NCBI GenBank assembly: GCA_041602035.1
Contig: JBFIHA010000001.1
Location: 62,001-126,000 of the forward strand
Origin: JAOTVV01 sp041602035
GTDB taxonomy: Bacteria; Gemmatimonadota; Gemmatimonadetes; Gemmatimonadales; GWC2-71-9
Length of the DNA: 64,000 nucleotides
Direction of reading: 5' to 3'
Shown here: one piece after another, positions 25,620-34,269 of the stretch
Position numbering within the stretch: the stretch's first letter is position 1
How the letters are laid out: every line of letters starts with the position of its first letter
The notes under the pieces: model-generated
Database searches by the model: none
What the model was told of the DNA's origin: nothing
The model's input: only the letters and a program-made list of their open reading frames with translations
Program-made: the position numbers and the translations under genes

Positions 25620-27566
25620 ATGCTTCGTGTAATGGCCATCGGCGTCACCGCCACGCTCCTTATCCGGGGAGCAACCGCGCAGGAAGCCCCGCCGCAGATT
25701 GTGTCGCGCACCGAATCTCGTGACGCATGGGGCGTGGACCGCCTTGCCGACCTGCGCTTCGGGCGCGTCGCGCTCGTGGCCGCACCCGAGGGCGTCCGGC
25801 TCGACGTCCGCCGGCTGCGCGAAACGCCGGTGCCGATCCCGCCGGTGAGCATGGAAGGCCGTGCCCCGACGGGCGCGGGCAACATCTTCGTCGTGAGTAA
25901 TTTCGGTGAGAGCAACCGCACGCCGTTGGGCGGATACTTCGGCACCTTTCAGCGTGACCCGTCACGGGCCGAGGCACGTGTCGATCGCATGGCGGACGGG
26001 CGGCGCGCGCTTGAGCTCATCTGTCGGGTGGAGGGCACGGGGTTCTGCGGTCTCTGGATCCAACTCTACGACTTCGAAGCCGCACCCGAGGCACGACGCT
26101 ATCTGGACGCCCGAGGGTTCTCTACACTGAGCTTCTGGATTCGCGGGCGTGCCGGCGGTGAGCCGCTTCTCCTGAAAGCGGCCGACGCCGTGTGGGAGCA
26201 GCGGGAGGACGCCTTACCGGTCGGTGACGTGGCAGCGTTCCTTCCCACCGGCCGCGTAGACACGACATGGCAACAAGCGGTCATCCCCCTCGAACGCCTC
26301 CCGGTACGCTTGCGGCGTGAGGCGTTGGCGATGCTGGTATTCGAAGCCACCGCGCCCGGCACCAGTACGATCGAGCTTGGGCCGGTGGCCCTGTCGGTCG
26401 CGCCCCGCGATCTGCCGTCACTTCCCGATCCGCAGCTGGCGGTGGAGCCGACCTCCGTCGGGCACAAGGCGACGTGGGTATGGAATACCGCCGAACTGCT
26501 GGCTGATTCGCTCAAGCGATCCACGATGCTCGCATTCCTGGAGCGGGAGGGGTTCGACCGCGTGTTTCTCCAGCTTCCCGGCGTGCCGGATGCGCCGAAC
26601 GTCCCGGGGGAACTCGCGATCGACACGCCGACGATGCGATCGCTGGTGGCGGACTTCACGCGACGGGGCATGCGCGTCTACGCGCTCGACGGGTATGCGC
26701 GGTATGCGCTTCCCGAGTTCCACGCGGGCGTCCTCGCCACGATCGACCACGTCATTCGTTACAACGATGAGGTGTCCCCGCACGAGCAGTTCTTCGGTGT
26801 GCGGTACGATATCGAGCCGTATCTGCTGCCGGCGTTCCACGGCTCGGGGAGGGCGACGCTGCTCCGGGGGCTGCTGGAACTGACCGCCGCATCGGTCGAG
26901 CGCGCACACGCGGCCGGCCTCGTCTACGGCGCGGACATCCCGTTCTGGTATGACGCTACATCCGACGACACGCCGGAGGCGGTCACAGTCGAGTACCGGG
27001 GGATTCGGCAGCCGGTGAGCGCGCACCTGATCGACTTGGTTGACGATGTGGCGATTATGGACTACCGCACCACGGCGTACGGTGCCGACGGCACGATCCG
27101 CCACGCCTCGGGCGAGCTCGCGTACGCGTCACGGCGCGGGAAGCCGGTGCTCATTGCGCTTGAGACCTTCGATCTCCCCGACGAGGTGCTCCTGGAGGTG
27201 CACGGCGCGCCTCGGCGGGGCCTGCCGTCGCGCGCGTCTACCCAAGCGGTGGTTGCCGTCGTGACCGCCGGAGATTCGCTGCTTGTCGTCTACGTGAAGG
27301 CTGCCGCGGGAGCCGACACGGCGGTTGCCGATTGGCTCGCCGAACGGGGACTGGACGCCATGGATGTCTGGTGGTGGCCGGTGAGCCGACGGGTCGAGGT
27401 CCCCGCCGCCAAACTCACGTTCGCGCGGCATGATCTGCGCCACCTCAACGACGTGGTGCGCGGAACCGCGGCGGAGCTTCGGCGCTACCCGTCCTTCGCC
27501 GGCTTCGCCCTGCATTCCGCTGAGAGCTACATGGCGCTGGTTGAGCGCGGGGCGCCGCCGCGGTAG
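25620..27566 (+). CDS. Secreted protein with jelly-roll and putative glycosidase-like TIM-barrel regions
   Basis: 648 residues with a signal peptide ending ATAQE (about 18-22). Residues 80-260 look like a carbohydrate-binding or CIA30-like beta-sandwich (GFSTLSFWIRG, then ELGPVALSV). From about 290 a probable (beta/alpha)8 barrel begins: AFLEREGFDRVFLQLPG, then MRVYALDGYARYALPEF, then VRYDIEPYLLP with an Asp-x-Glu pair, then YGADIPFWYD and AIMDYRT. These strand ends with acidic residues look like a glycoside hydrolase active site, but I cannot place it in a numbered family. Position after nagB hints at amino-sugar polymer turnover (inference). Confidence 0.6.
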   Translation: MLRVMAIGVTATLLIRGATAQEAPPQIVSRTESRDAWGVDRLADLRFGRVALVAAPEGVRLDVRRLRETPVPIPPVSMEGRAPTGAGNIFVVSNFGESNRTPLGGYFGTFQRDPSRAEARVDRMADGRRALELICRVEGTGFCGLWIQLYDFEAAPEARRYLDARGFSTLSFWIRGRAGGEPLLLKAADAVWEQREDALPVGDVAAFLPTGRVDTTWQQAVIPLERLPVRLRREALAMLVFEATAPGTSTIELGPVALSVAPRDLPSLPDPQLAVEPTSVGHKATWVWNTAELLADSLKRSTMLAFLEREGFDRVFLQLPGVPDAPNVPGELAIDTPTMRSLVADFTRRGMRVYALDGYARYALPEFHAGVLATIDHVIRYNDEVSPHEQFFGVRYDIEPYLLPAFHGSGRATLLRGLLELTAASVERAHAAGLVYGADIPFWYDATSDDTPEAVTVEYRGIRQPVSAHLIDLVDDVAIMDYRTTAYGADGTIRHASGELAYASRRGKPVLIALETFDLPDEVLLEVHGAPRRGLPSRASTQAVVAVVTAGDSLLVVYVKAAAGADTAVADWLAERGLDAMDVWWWPVSRRVEVPAAKLTFARHDLRHLNDVVRGTAAELRRYPSFAGFALHSAESYMALVERGAPPR

Positions 27567-27675
27567 CCGAGATCAGCGGCGCTTTGCAAGCGGCGGGTCG
27601 ACGCGTCATGTTGGAGGCGAGCGATCCGATCCGACGACATCGGCAGCACGTCCCACCCACGCGAGGGCATCAGGA

Positions 27676-28578
27676 ATGAGTGCGGAGCAGTTCGTCAAAC
27701 GGGCACGCAGCCTCTCGAGACCGTACCGTGTCACGACCGGGAAGAAGTTCCGGCTCACCGACTACGATCCCGCCGACACGGGAACACTCGGCTCGGGGGA
27801 CAAGCCCCAGGCCAAGAAGGCCCTCCGAGCCGGGGTGAAGGCAATGGCGGAGCTGCAGGAGATGCTGTACGCCCAGGACCGATGGGCCGTGCTCCTGGTG
27901 TTCCAGGCGATGGACGCCGCGGGGAAGGACAGCGCCATCAAGCATGTGATGTCGGGCGTGAACCCGCAGGGCTGCCAGGTGTTCTCGTTCAAGGCGCCCA
28001 GCAAGGAAGAGCTGGATCACGACTATCTGTGGCGCTGCCTCCAGCGACTCCCAGAGCGGGGACGGATAGGGATCTTCAACCGCTCGTACTATGAGGAAGT
28101 ACTGGTGGTGCGCGTGCATCCCGCGATCCTCGAAGGGCAGAACCTCCCATCCCAGCTCGTGACGGACCGCATCTGGAGACAACGGTTCGAGGACATCCGG
28201 AACGTCGAGCAGTATCTCACCCACAACGGCGTCGTGATCCGGAAGTTCTTCCTCCACGTGTCGAAGGAAGAACAGCAGGACCGGTTTCTCGATCGCATCG
28301 ACCGGCCCGAGAAGAACTGGAAGTTCTCCGCCGCCGACCTCGCGGAGCGCGCGCACTGGGACGACTACATGCACGCGTACGAGGACATGATTCGTCACAC
28401 GGCCACGAAGGAGGCGCCGTGGTACGTGGTCCCCGCGGACCGGAAGTGGTTCACGCGTATGGTGGTGGCGTCGGCGATCGTCGACGCGCTTGCCTCGCTC
28501 GACCTGCATTTTCCGACAGTCGACAGAGCCGGCAGGCGGAAACTGGCCAAGCTGCGGAAGGAGTTGGAGGGCGAATAG
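27676..28578 (+). CDS. ppk2: Polyphosphate kinase 2
   Basis: 300 residues, the length of single-domain PPK2. It transfers phosphate between polyphosphate and nucleoside mono- or diphosphates. Walker A is QAMDAAGKDS (77-86), the lid region contains VNPQGCQVFSFK (95-106) and Walker B is IGIFNRSYYE (131-140). The single domain and the spacing suggest the class that can act on AMP and/or ADP, but substrate class cannot be settled by eye. ATG 27676 follows AGGA; the frame is open further left but overlaps the preceding gene. A heptamer repeat starts three bases after the stop. Confidence 0.9.
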   Translation: MSAEQFVKRARSLSRPYRVTTGKKFRLTDYDPADTGTLGSGDKPQAKKALRAGVKAMAELQEMLYAQDRWAVLLVFQAMDAAGKDSAIKHVMSGVNPQGCQVFSFKAPSKEELDHDYLWRCLQRLPERGRIGIFNRSYYEEVLVVRVHPAILEGQNLPSQLVTDRIWRQRFEDIRNVEQYLTHNGVVIRKFFLHVSKEEQQDRFLDRIDRPEKNWKFSAADLAERAHWDDYMHAYEDMIRHTATKEAPWYVVPADRKWFTRMVVASAIVDALASLDLHFPTVDRAGRRKLAKLRKELEGE

Positions 28579-28581
28579 ACC

Positions 28582-28608
28582 CGGGAACTGGGAACGGGAA
28601 ACGGGAAG
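28582..28608 (+). repeat. CGGGAAG-type heptamer array after ppk2
   Basis: Four units (CGGGAAC, TGGGAAC, a six-base GGGAAA, CGGGAAG) start three bases after the ppk2 stop. Same unit and same orientation relative to the upstream gene as the array after the thiolase gene (50148-50189). Confidence 0.65.
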
Positions 28609-28619
28609 AGGAGATTGAC

Positions 28620-28643
28620 CGATCCGACGATCTGACGATCCCC
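28620..28643 (+). repeat. CGATCCGA-type octamer array
   Basis: Three units (CGATCCGA, CGATCTGA, CGATCCCC) 12 bases after the heptamer array. First and last units are identical to the first and last units of the array at 13763-13794. Confidence 0.65.
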
Positions 28644-28723
28644 AAGGCCGTGAGTGGGGCGGCTAGCGATCCGCTCGACGCCACGCCACCCTACCCGGCC
28701 ATGATTCCCGTCCGCTCCCACCA

Positions 28724-30124
28724 GTGACGCCGCTCCTCGCGGCCATCCTCGGCTACCTCGCGGTCCAGCTCGGGATCGGCGTCTGGGCGTCGCGGCGAGT
28801 CCACACGGAAGACGACTATCTGGTGGCGGGACGTCGGCTGGGGTACCCGCTCGCCGTGCTTTCCATCTTCGCCACGTGGTTCGGGGCGGAGACGTGCATT
28901 GGCGCGGCGGGCGAGATCTATCGCGAGGGGATCTCGTTCACGTCGGCCGAGCCGTTCGGCTACGGGCTGTGTCTCATCTTCATGGGGCTCGTGTTTGCGG
29001 TGCCGCTGTGGCGCCGCAAGCTGACGACGCTGCCCGACCTGTTCCGGCAGCGGTTCTCGGTGCCGGTGGAGCGGCTGGCAGCACTGATTCTCATTCCGGG
29101 GTCCATTCTCTGGGCCGCGGCCCAGGTGCGAGCCTTCGGTCACGTGCTGTCCAGCGCGTCCTCGCTGGACGTGGATTTCGCCATCACGGCGGCGGCGGCG
29201 TTCGTGATCCTCTACACCGCGGTCGGCGGACTGCTGGCCGATGCGGTGACCGACCTGGTGCAGGGAATCCTGCTCGTGCTGGGTCTCCTGATCGTCGGCA
29301 TCGCCGCCGTGGCCCATCTCGGCGGGGTGCAGGACGCCGCGGCCGCCGTGGCGAACGGATTGGGGTCCGGCATCCCCCACGGCGCCACGCGCGCCTCGCT
29401 GCTTGATACCGTCGAAGCCTGGGCGATCCCTGTGTGCGGCTCCGTGGTGGCGGTGGAGCTGGTCGGGCGCGTGATTGCCGCCCGCACGCCGGAGATCGCG
29501 AGCCGCTCCAGCGTCGTCGCGGGCGTGATGTACGTCGCCGTAGGACTCATTCCCGTGTTCGTCGGTCTCACCGGGGCCGCCATCGTTCCCGACTTGGCCG
29601 ATGCGGAACAGCTCCTGCCGATGGTGGCACAGACCCTCCTGCCGGCAGTTCTGTACGCCCTGTTTGCCGGCGCGCTCATTTCGGCGATTCTCTCGACGGT
29701 GGACAGCACACTGCTGGTCGGCTCAGGGCTGTTGTCGCACAACCTCATCGTGCCCCTGTTGCGGTACCCGACCGAGCGCCAGCGCGTCCTGATCGCGCGG
29801 CTCGGCGTGGGCGGGTTCGGGATCCTGGCCTATGTGCTGGCCCTCCGGGCCGAGGGCGTGTACGCGCTGGTGGAGCAGGCGTCGGCGTTCGGCAGCGCGG
29901 GCACGCTGGTGATCGTGAGCTTCGGGTTGTTCACCCGGATCGGCGGGGCGACCACCGCGGCGGCGACCCTGCTCGCGGGGGTAGGAAGCTATCTGGCGGC
30001 CAGCATTGGCGGCCTCCCGCATCCGTTTCTGACATCCCTCGCCGCGGCACTCGGGACGTACGGCGGCGGCGCGGTGCTCGAGGCGGTGGCGCGGCGAGCA
30101 GCCGTGGGTGTCGACCAACCGTAG
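28724..30124 (+). CDS. Sodium:solute symporter (SSS family)
   Basis: 466 residues with about twelve to thirteen helices. Recognisable family features are EDDYLVAGRRLG near residue 29 after the first helix, ATWFGAETCIGAAGEIY (about 51-67) and YTAVGGLLADAVTDLVQG (about 165-182), the SSS signature region. DSTLLVGSGL near residue 330 contains the conserved Ser/Thr of the Na+ site. The family imports sugars, proline, carboxylates and similar solutes with Na+; the substrate is unknown. GTG 28724 is used, since an ATG at 28701 is out of frame. Confidence 0.88.
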   Translation: MTPLLAAILGYLAVQLGIGVWASRRVHTEDDYLVAGRRLGYPLAVLSIFATWFGAETCIGAAGEIYREGISFTSAEPFGYGLCLIFMGLVFAVPLWRRKLTTLPDLFRQRFSVPVERLAALILIPGSILWAAAQVRAFGHVLSSASSLDVDFAITAAAAFVILYTAVGGLLADAVTDLVQGILLVLGLLIVGIAAVAHLGGVQDAAAAVANGLGSGIPHGATRASLLDTVEAWAIPVCGSVVAVELVGRVIAARTPEIASRSSVVAGVMYVAVGLIPVFVGLTGAAIVPDLADAEQLLPMVAQTLLPAVLYALFAGALISAILSTVDSTLLVGSGLLSHNLIVPLLRYPTERQRVLIARLGVGGFGILAYVLALRAEGVYALVEQASAFGSAGTLVIVSFGLFTRIGGATTAAATLLAGVGSYLAASIGGLPHPFLTSLAAALGTYGGGAVLEAVARRAAVGVDQP

Positions 30125-30197
30125 CAGAACGACACGGGGCAGTCGTCCGGACCCGCCCCTCTCTCGTGTCGACTCGCTCCACGCTGGCTATACCGCC

Positions 30198-30290
30198 TTA
30201 GAAGTGGCCATCCGACAGCGTCTTCAGAAACGCGACGATGGCGCGCTCGTTCTCCGGGGAGATGAACTCGCCTGAGATCCCCGTGAAACA
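30198..30290 (-). pseudogene. Possible remnant of a c-type cytochrome C-terminus
   Basis: The 374-base gap between the symporter and the S10 peptidase has no intact gene. On the minus strand, 31 codons before a TAA read CFTGISGEFISPENERAI followed by VAFLKTLSDGHF. This strongly resembles the last helix of MauG/di-haem cytochrome c peroxidases and other cytochrome c proteins (typically ...ALVAFLKTLTD...). Further upstream on that strand the frame turns into Arg/Ser-rich non-coding sequence opposite the peptidase promoter, and no CxxCH haem motif is present. I therefore read it as a decayed 3' end, but chance resemblance over 30 residues cannot be excluded. Confidence 0.35.
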
Positions 30291-30498
30291 CACCGTTGCG
30301 GCGGCGGGACAGAAAGCGGATTGACGCCGTCGGTTTTGCCGGAGTGGCGGGCCGATGGCACGGTCCGGCACCGACCAGGCCCGGATCTCGTGGAACCGGG
30401 CGTTCGTCGAGACCAGATGGCGTGGCCCTTTCCCACCCGGGTCACCCGCTGCACGTTTAGGCCTCGCCCGATCAGGCGACCAGGACCCGGAGGATGCG

Positions 30499-32040
30499 AT
30501 GAGACGTCGACGTGTGCTCTCGAGCCTCGCGATCTGCCTGCTGGCCATCGCGGCAGTGCCCGCGGCGGCGCAAGGGCCGCCGAGCGAGACGCCGCGAAAC
30601 GCCAACACGGCCGGCAAGGAGGCGGACCTCCTGCCCGACGAGCCGGTCGTGACCCAGCATACGGCACGCATCAACGGACAAACGGTGCGCTACACGGCCG
30701 AGGCCGGCTGGCTACCGATCCGGGACGAGGGCAAGCTCACGGCCAAGATGTTCTACATCGCCTACACCCGGGACGGCGTGACCGATCTGAGCAGTCGGCC
30801 GCTCGTGTTCTCGTTCAACGGCGGGCCGGGCACTGCGTCGGTCTGGATGCATATGGGCTACACGGGCCCTCGCCGCGTGGTCTACGACGAGGATGGGTTT
30901 GCGCTCCGTCCCCCCGGCGGGCTGGAAGCCAACCCGCATTCGATTCTGGACGCGGCGGATATCGTCTACGTCGACCCGGTCGCGACGGGATTCAGCCGCA
31001 TGGTGGAGGGTGAAGACCTCCACAAGTACCATGGCACGCTCAGCGACGTGCAGTCCGTAGCGGAGTTCATCCGGCTCTACATCCTGCGGAAGAACCGCTG
31101 GACGTCTCCCAAGTTCCTGATCGGCGAGAGCTACGGCACCACGCGCGCGTCAGGCCTCGCTGGCCACCTGGTGCGCGCACACCAGATCTACCTGAACGGC
31201 ATCATCCTCGTCTCGATGACGGGGCTGGACGTGGATCAGGGTGACGACATCTCCTACGCCACGGCGCTGCCCCACCTCGCGGCCACGGCCTGGTACCATC
31301 GGCAGCTGCCCGCCGATCTTCAGGCCCGACCGCTGCGGGCGCTGCTCGACGACGTGGAACAGTTCGCGATGAGCGAGTATCTGGGGGTGCTCGTGCAGGG
31401 CGATCGGCTGGCCGACTCCGCCCGTGACGCCATGGCCGACCGCGTGGCCCGCTACACGGGGCTCACCACGGAGTACGTGGTCTCGACGAACCTCCGCATC
31501 AGCTCCCGGCGATTCTGGAAGGAGCTGCTTCGCGACCAACGCCTTACGGTGGGACGCCTGGACAGCCGGTACCTCGGTGTGGACGTGGACGCCGCGGGCG
31601 AAAACCCGGAGTACGACCCCGCAATGGCGGATTGGAACGGACCCTTTGCCGATGCCGTGAACCGCTACCTCAGGGAGGAGTTGCGCTACAACCCGGATTT
31701 GGAGTACAACGTGTGGGGGAATGTGCGGCCGTGGAACCGCGATCAGTCGGCGAACGTCGGGGAGATGCTACGGCAGGCGATGCGCAACAACCCGTACCTC
31801 AAGGTACTGATCCAGGGCGGCTACTACGATGCCGCCACCGACTACTTCAGCGCCGTGTACACGATCTCGCACCTTCAGCCTGGTGGCGAGTTCCGCGATC
31901 GGTTCCGCTTCGCCTGGTACGAGAGCGGGCATATGATGTACCTGCGGAAGCCCGACCTGGCAAATGCCAACAACGACCTCCGGAGCTTCATTCGGTGGTC
32001 CATGGAAGGTGTGCCCGATTACCCGAGGCGGGCGCGGTAG
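30499..32040 (+). CDS. Exported S10-family serine carboxypeptidase-like protein
   Basis: 513 residues from ATG 30499 (CGGAGG upstream); the frame is open earlier, but the signal peptide (hydrophobic 8-23, cleaved near AAAQG) starts here. Alpha/beta-hydrolase of the S10 type: oxyanion element NGGPG (107-111), nucleophile Ser211 in GESYG, an Asp in the GGYYDAATDYFSA segment (about 440-452) and His in YESGHMMY (about 480). S10 enzymes remove C-terminal residues from peptides at acidic pH; bacterial members are common in soil groups. Probably periplasmic. It lies just upstream of the sugar cluster but has no obvious role in it. Confidence 0.86.
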   Translation: MRRRRVLSSLAICLLAIAAVPAAAQGPPSETPRNANTAGKEADLLPDEPVVTQHTARINGQTVRYTAEAGWLPIRDEGKLTAKMFYIAYTRDGVTDLSSRPLVFSFNGGPGTASVWMHMGYTGPRRVVYDEDGFALRPPGGLEANPHSILDAADIVYVDPVATGFSRMVEGEDLHKYHGTLSDVQSVAEFIRLYILRKNRWTSPKFLIGESYGTTRASGLAGHLVRAHQIYLNGIILVSMTGLDVDQGDDISYATALPHLAATAWYHRQLPADLQARPLRALLDDVEQFAMSEYLGVLVQGDRLADSARDAMADRVARYTGLTTEYVVSTNLRISSRRFWKELLRDQRLTVGRLDSRYLGVDVDAAGENPEYDPAMADWNGPFADAVNRYLREELRYNPDLEYNVWGNVRPWNRDQSANVGEMLRQAMRNNPYLKVLIQGGYYDAATDYFSAVYTISHLQPGGEFRDRFRFAWYESGHMMYLRKPDLANANNDLRSFIRWSMEGVPDYPRRAR

Positions 32041-32113
32041 GCGCCTTCGCGATCACGAGGTGGAGAGCCCGGTGGTCGGCGGCCGGTCAAGCCAATAGGT
32101 TAGGAGCACGAGC

Positions 32114-33121
32114 ATGGAACGATCGTCACTCGTCAACAGAATGCGGGAGGACCCTCCTGTGTCGGCTGAACGTTCAACCACCGCGTCCGGCAGTCTCGAC
32201 CGCCGCACCTTCGTGCTCTCGGCGCTCGCCGTGCTCCCCGTGGCGTGTCAGCGGAATCCGAGACCCCTTTCTGCGGACGCGTCCGGCATGACCGCGTCGC
32301 TGTTCCAGATCTCGCTGGCCGAGTGGTCGCTGCACCGGACGCTTTGGGCCGGGCAGATGAGCAACCTCGATTTCCCGGTTGTGGCGCGCACGGACTATGG
32401 GCTGGACGGTGTGGAGTACGTGAACTCCTTCTTCAAGGACAAGGCGCAGGATCGTCAGTATCTGGCTGACCTCAAGCAGCGAGCCGACGATCACGGCGTT
32501 CGAAGCCTCCTCATTATGTGCGACGGCGAAGGGGCGCTCGGGGATCTCGACAGCGCGGCCCGCACGCAGGCGGTTGAGAACCACCGTCGGTGGGTGGACG
32601 CGGCGCAGTTCCTGGGGTGCCACTCGATCCGGGTCAACGCGCAATCGACCGGTTCCCGGGAGGAACAGCGCGACCTCGCGGCCGATGGACTGCGGCGCCT
32701 CACTGAATTCGCGGCCACTCGTGACATCAACGTGATCGTCGAGAACCACGGCGGTCTGTCGTCGGACGGCGGGTGGCTCGCGAGCGTGATGCGTACCGTC
32801 AACCACCCGCGGTGCGGCACGCTGCCGGATTTCGGCAACTTCCGGATCGGGGAAGACCAGTGGTACGACCGGTACCAGGGGGTAGCCGAGCTGATGCCCT
32901 TTGCCAAGGCGGTGAGCGCCAAGTCGCACGACTTTGACGATCAGGGAAACGAGACCGAGACCGACTACGTTCGCATGATGCGGATCGTGCTCCACGCGGG
33001 ATACCGGGGGTACGTGGGGATCGAGTACGAGGGCGATCGGCTCAGCGAGCCTGACGGCATTCGCGCCACGCTTGCCCTGCTCGAGCGGACCCGCGAGCAG
33101 TTGAGCGAAGACCTGCAGTAG
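32114..33121 (+). CDS. Exported sugar isomerase/epimerase-type TIM-barrel protein
   Basis: 335 residues. A twin-arginine signal (DRRTFVLSALAVLP) ends in a Cys (VAC, about 45), so it is probably a Tat lipoprotein. The mature part is an AP-endonuclease-2/xylose isomerase-like barrel with the metal site visible as VENHGG (Glu), LPDFGNF (Asp), AKSHDF (His) and GIEYEG (Glu). This family includes 3-keto-sugar epimerases, hydratases and inosose isomerases. GGAG precedes the ATG. It opens a run of co-directional genes (ApbE, DoxX, two Gfo/Idh/MocA, MFS, DUF1080), which argues for a role in periplasmic handling of oxidised sugars (inference). Confidence 0.8.
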   Translation: MERSSLVNRMREDPPVSAERSTTASGSLDRRTFVLSALAVLPVACQRNPRPLSADASGMTASLFQISLAEWSLHRTLWAGQMSNLDFPVVARTDYGLDGVEYVNSFFKDKAQDRQYLADLKQRADDHGVRSLLIMCDGEGALGDLDSAARTQAVENHRRWVDAAQFLGCHSIRVNAQSTGSREEQRDLAADGLRRLTEFAATRDINVIVENHGGLSSDGGWLASVMRTVNHPRCGTLPDFGNFRIGEDQWYDRYQGVAELMPFAKAVSAKSHDFDDQGNETETDYVRMMRIVLHAGYRGYVGIEYEGDRLSEPDGIRATLALLERTREQLSEDLQ

Positions 33122-33228
33122 GCATTATGATGGGTGGGCGGGGCCCGATGGGCTCCGCCTGGCAGACCCGAACCGGCAACCCATACATTCGCCGCGTCTC
33201 CTCCCCCGCGGCCCAACGACGAGTCACG

Positions 33229-34269
33229 ATGCACCCTACGCAGGACATCGCCAGGAAGCTGGCTGCGCTCCGGCGCTTGGGATTCCAGCGGGAGGACGCG
33301 CCCCCGGTCGTCACCGAATCCACTCGCGTGGGCCGCCGCAGCCACGTGGTGACGGCGAGCCGGCCAGCCATGGGGACGCTGGTCTCGGTGTCCACGCTGG
33401 CGTCGTCCGCTGCCCGGGCCGAGGAGGCGATCGGGCGGGCCATGGAGGAGATGGACCGCCTGATCGGGATTTTCAGCCGCTATGAGCACGATTCGGCGAT
33501 CACCGTGTTGAACGAGGTCGGTCGGCTCGACGGGTCTCCACCGGAGCTCACAACGGTGGTCGACGGCTCTCGCGCCTACCACGCGTTGAGTCGCGGGGCA
33601 TTCGACGTTTCCATCGCGCCGGTGCTCGACCTCGTCGTTTCCGCTCCGAACGGGATGCCGGCGATAGGCGAACTACGGGATGCGCTGGACTTGGTGGGGA
33701 CGGAGGGCATCGTCCTGGAGGGGCGCCGAGTGAACTTTGCGCGGCCCGGCATGCGGATCACGCTCGATGGCATCGCGAAGGGCTTCATTGTCGATGCCGT
33801 TGCCGACGTACTGCGGCACCACCGGATCCGCAACTACCTGATCAATGCTGGGGGCGACATCCGCACGGCGGGACGGAAACCGGGGCGACGGCCCTGGACC
33901 GTGGCGGTGCAGGACCCCGCAAAGGACGGCCGCTATCCTGATACGATTCACCTTTCGGACGCCGCTGTCGCGACGTCGGGGAGCTACGAGCGATACTTCG
34001 ACCGTGACCGACTGCGTCATCACATCGTTGACGGTAGCACGGGCCAGTCGCCCGACGAGTGCGCTGGCGTGTCGGTGACGGCGCCCACCGCCATGGCGGC
34101 CGACGCGCTGTCGACGGCAGTATTCGTGATGGGACCCTCGGCCGGCGTCGCGTTCGTCGACAGCCTGCCGGGGTGCGAGTGTATGATCATCGATCGGGAG
34201 GGAAAGCCGCGCCGATCCCAGGGGTGGAAGAGCGCCGGCTCTGTGACCAGAGACGAGGTGGAGGCGTGA
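33229..34269 (+). CDS. apbE: ApbE-type FAD:protein FMN transferase
   Basis: 346 residues from ATG 33229; ATG 33127 would add 34 residues. ApbE attaches FMN covalently to a Thr/Ser of target redox proteins using FAD. Motifs: RPAMGTLVSV near the N-terminus, FDVSIAPVLDLVV, LDGIAKGFIVDA, LINAGGDIRTAG, VATSGSYERYF, and the metal-binding DALST (in MAADALSTAVFVMG). Most family members carry a lipoprotein or Sec signal; none is evident here, so localisation is uncertain. Its stop overlaps the DoxX start by one base. No FMN-binding target domain is encoded in this window, which is odd for an ApbE gene inside a catabolic cluster. Confidence 0.87.
   Translation: MHPTQDIARKLAALRRLGFQREDAPPVVTESTRVGRRSHVVTASRPAMGTLVSVSTLASSAARAEEAIGRAMEEMDRLIGIFSRYEHDSAITVLNEVGRLDGSPPELTTVVDGSRAYHALSRGAFDVSIAPVLDLVVSAPNGMPAIGELRDALDLVGTEGIVLEGRRVNFARPGMRITLDGIAKGFIVDAVADVLRHHRIRNYLINAGGDIRTAGRKPGRRPWTVAVQDPAKDGRYPDTIHLSDAAVATSGSYERYFDRDRLRHHIVDGSTGQSPDECAGVSVTAPTAMAADALSTAVFVMGPSAGVAFVDSLPGCECMIIDREGKPRRSQGWKSAGSVTRDEVEA

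Noticed and set aside
33127..33228. Longer start for apbE
   Set aside because: The extra 34 residues form neither a signal peptide nor family sequence. Kept only as an alternative.
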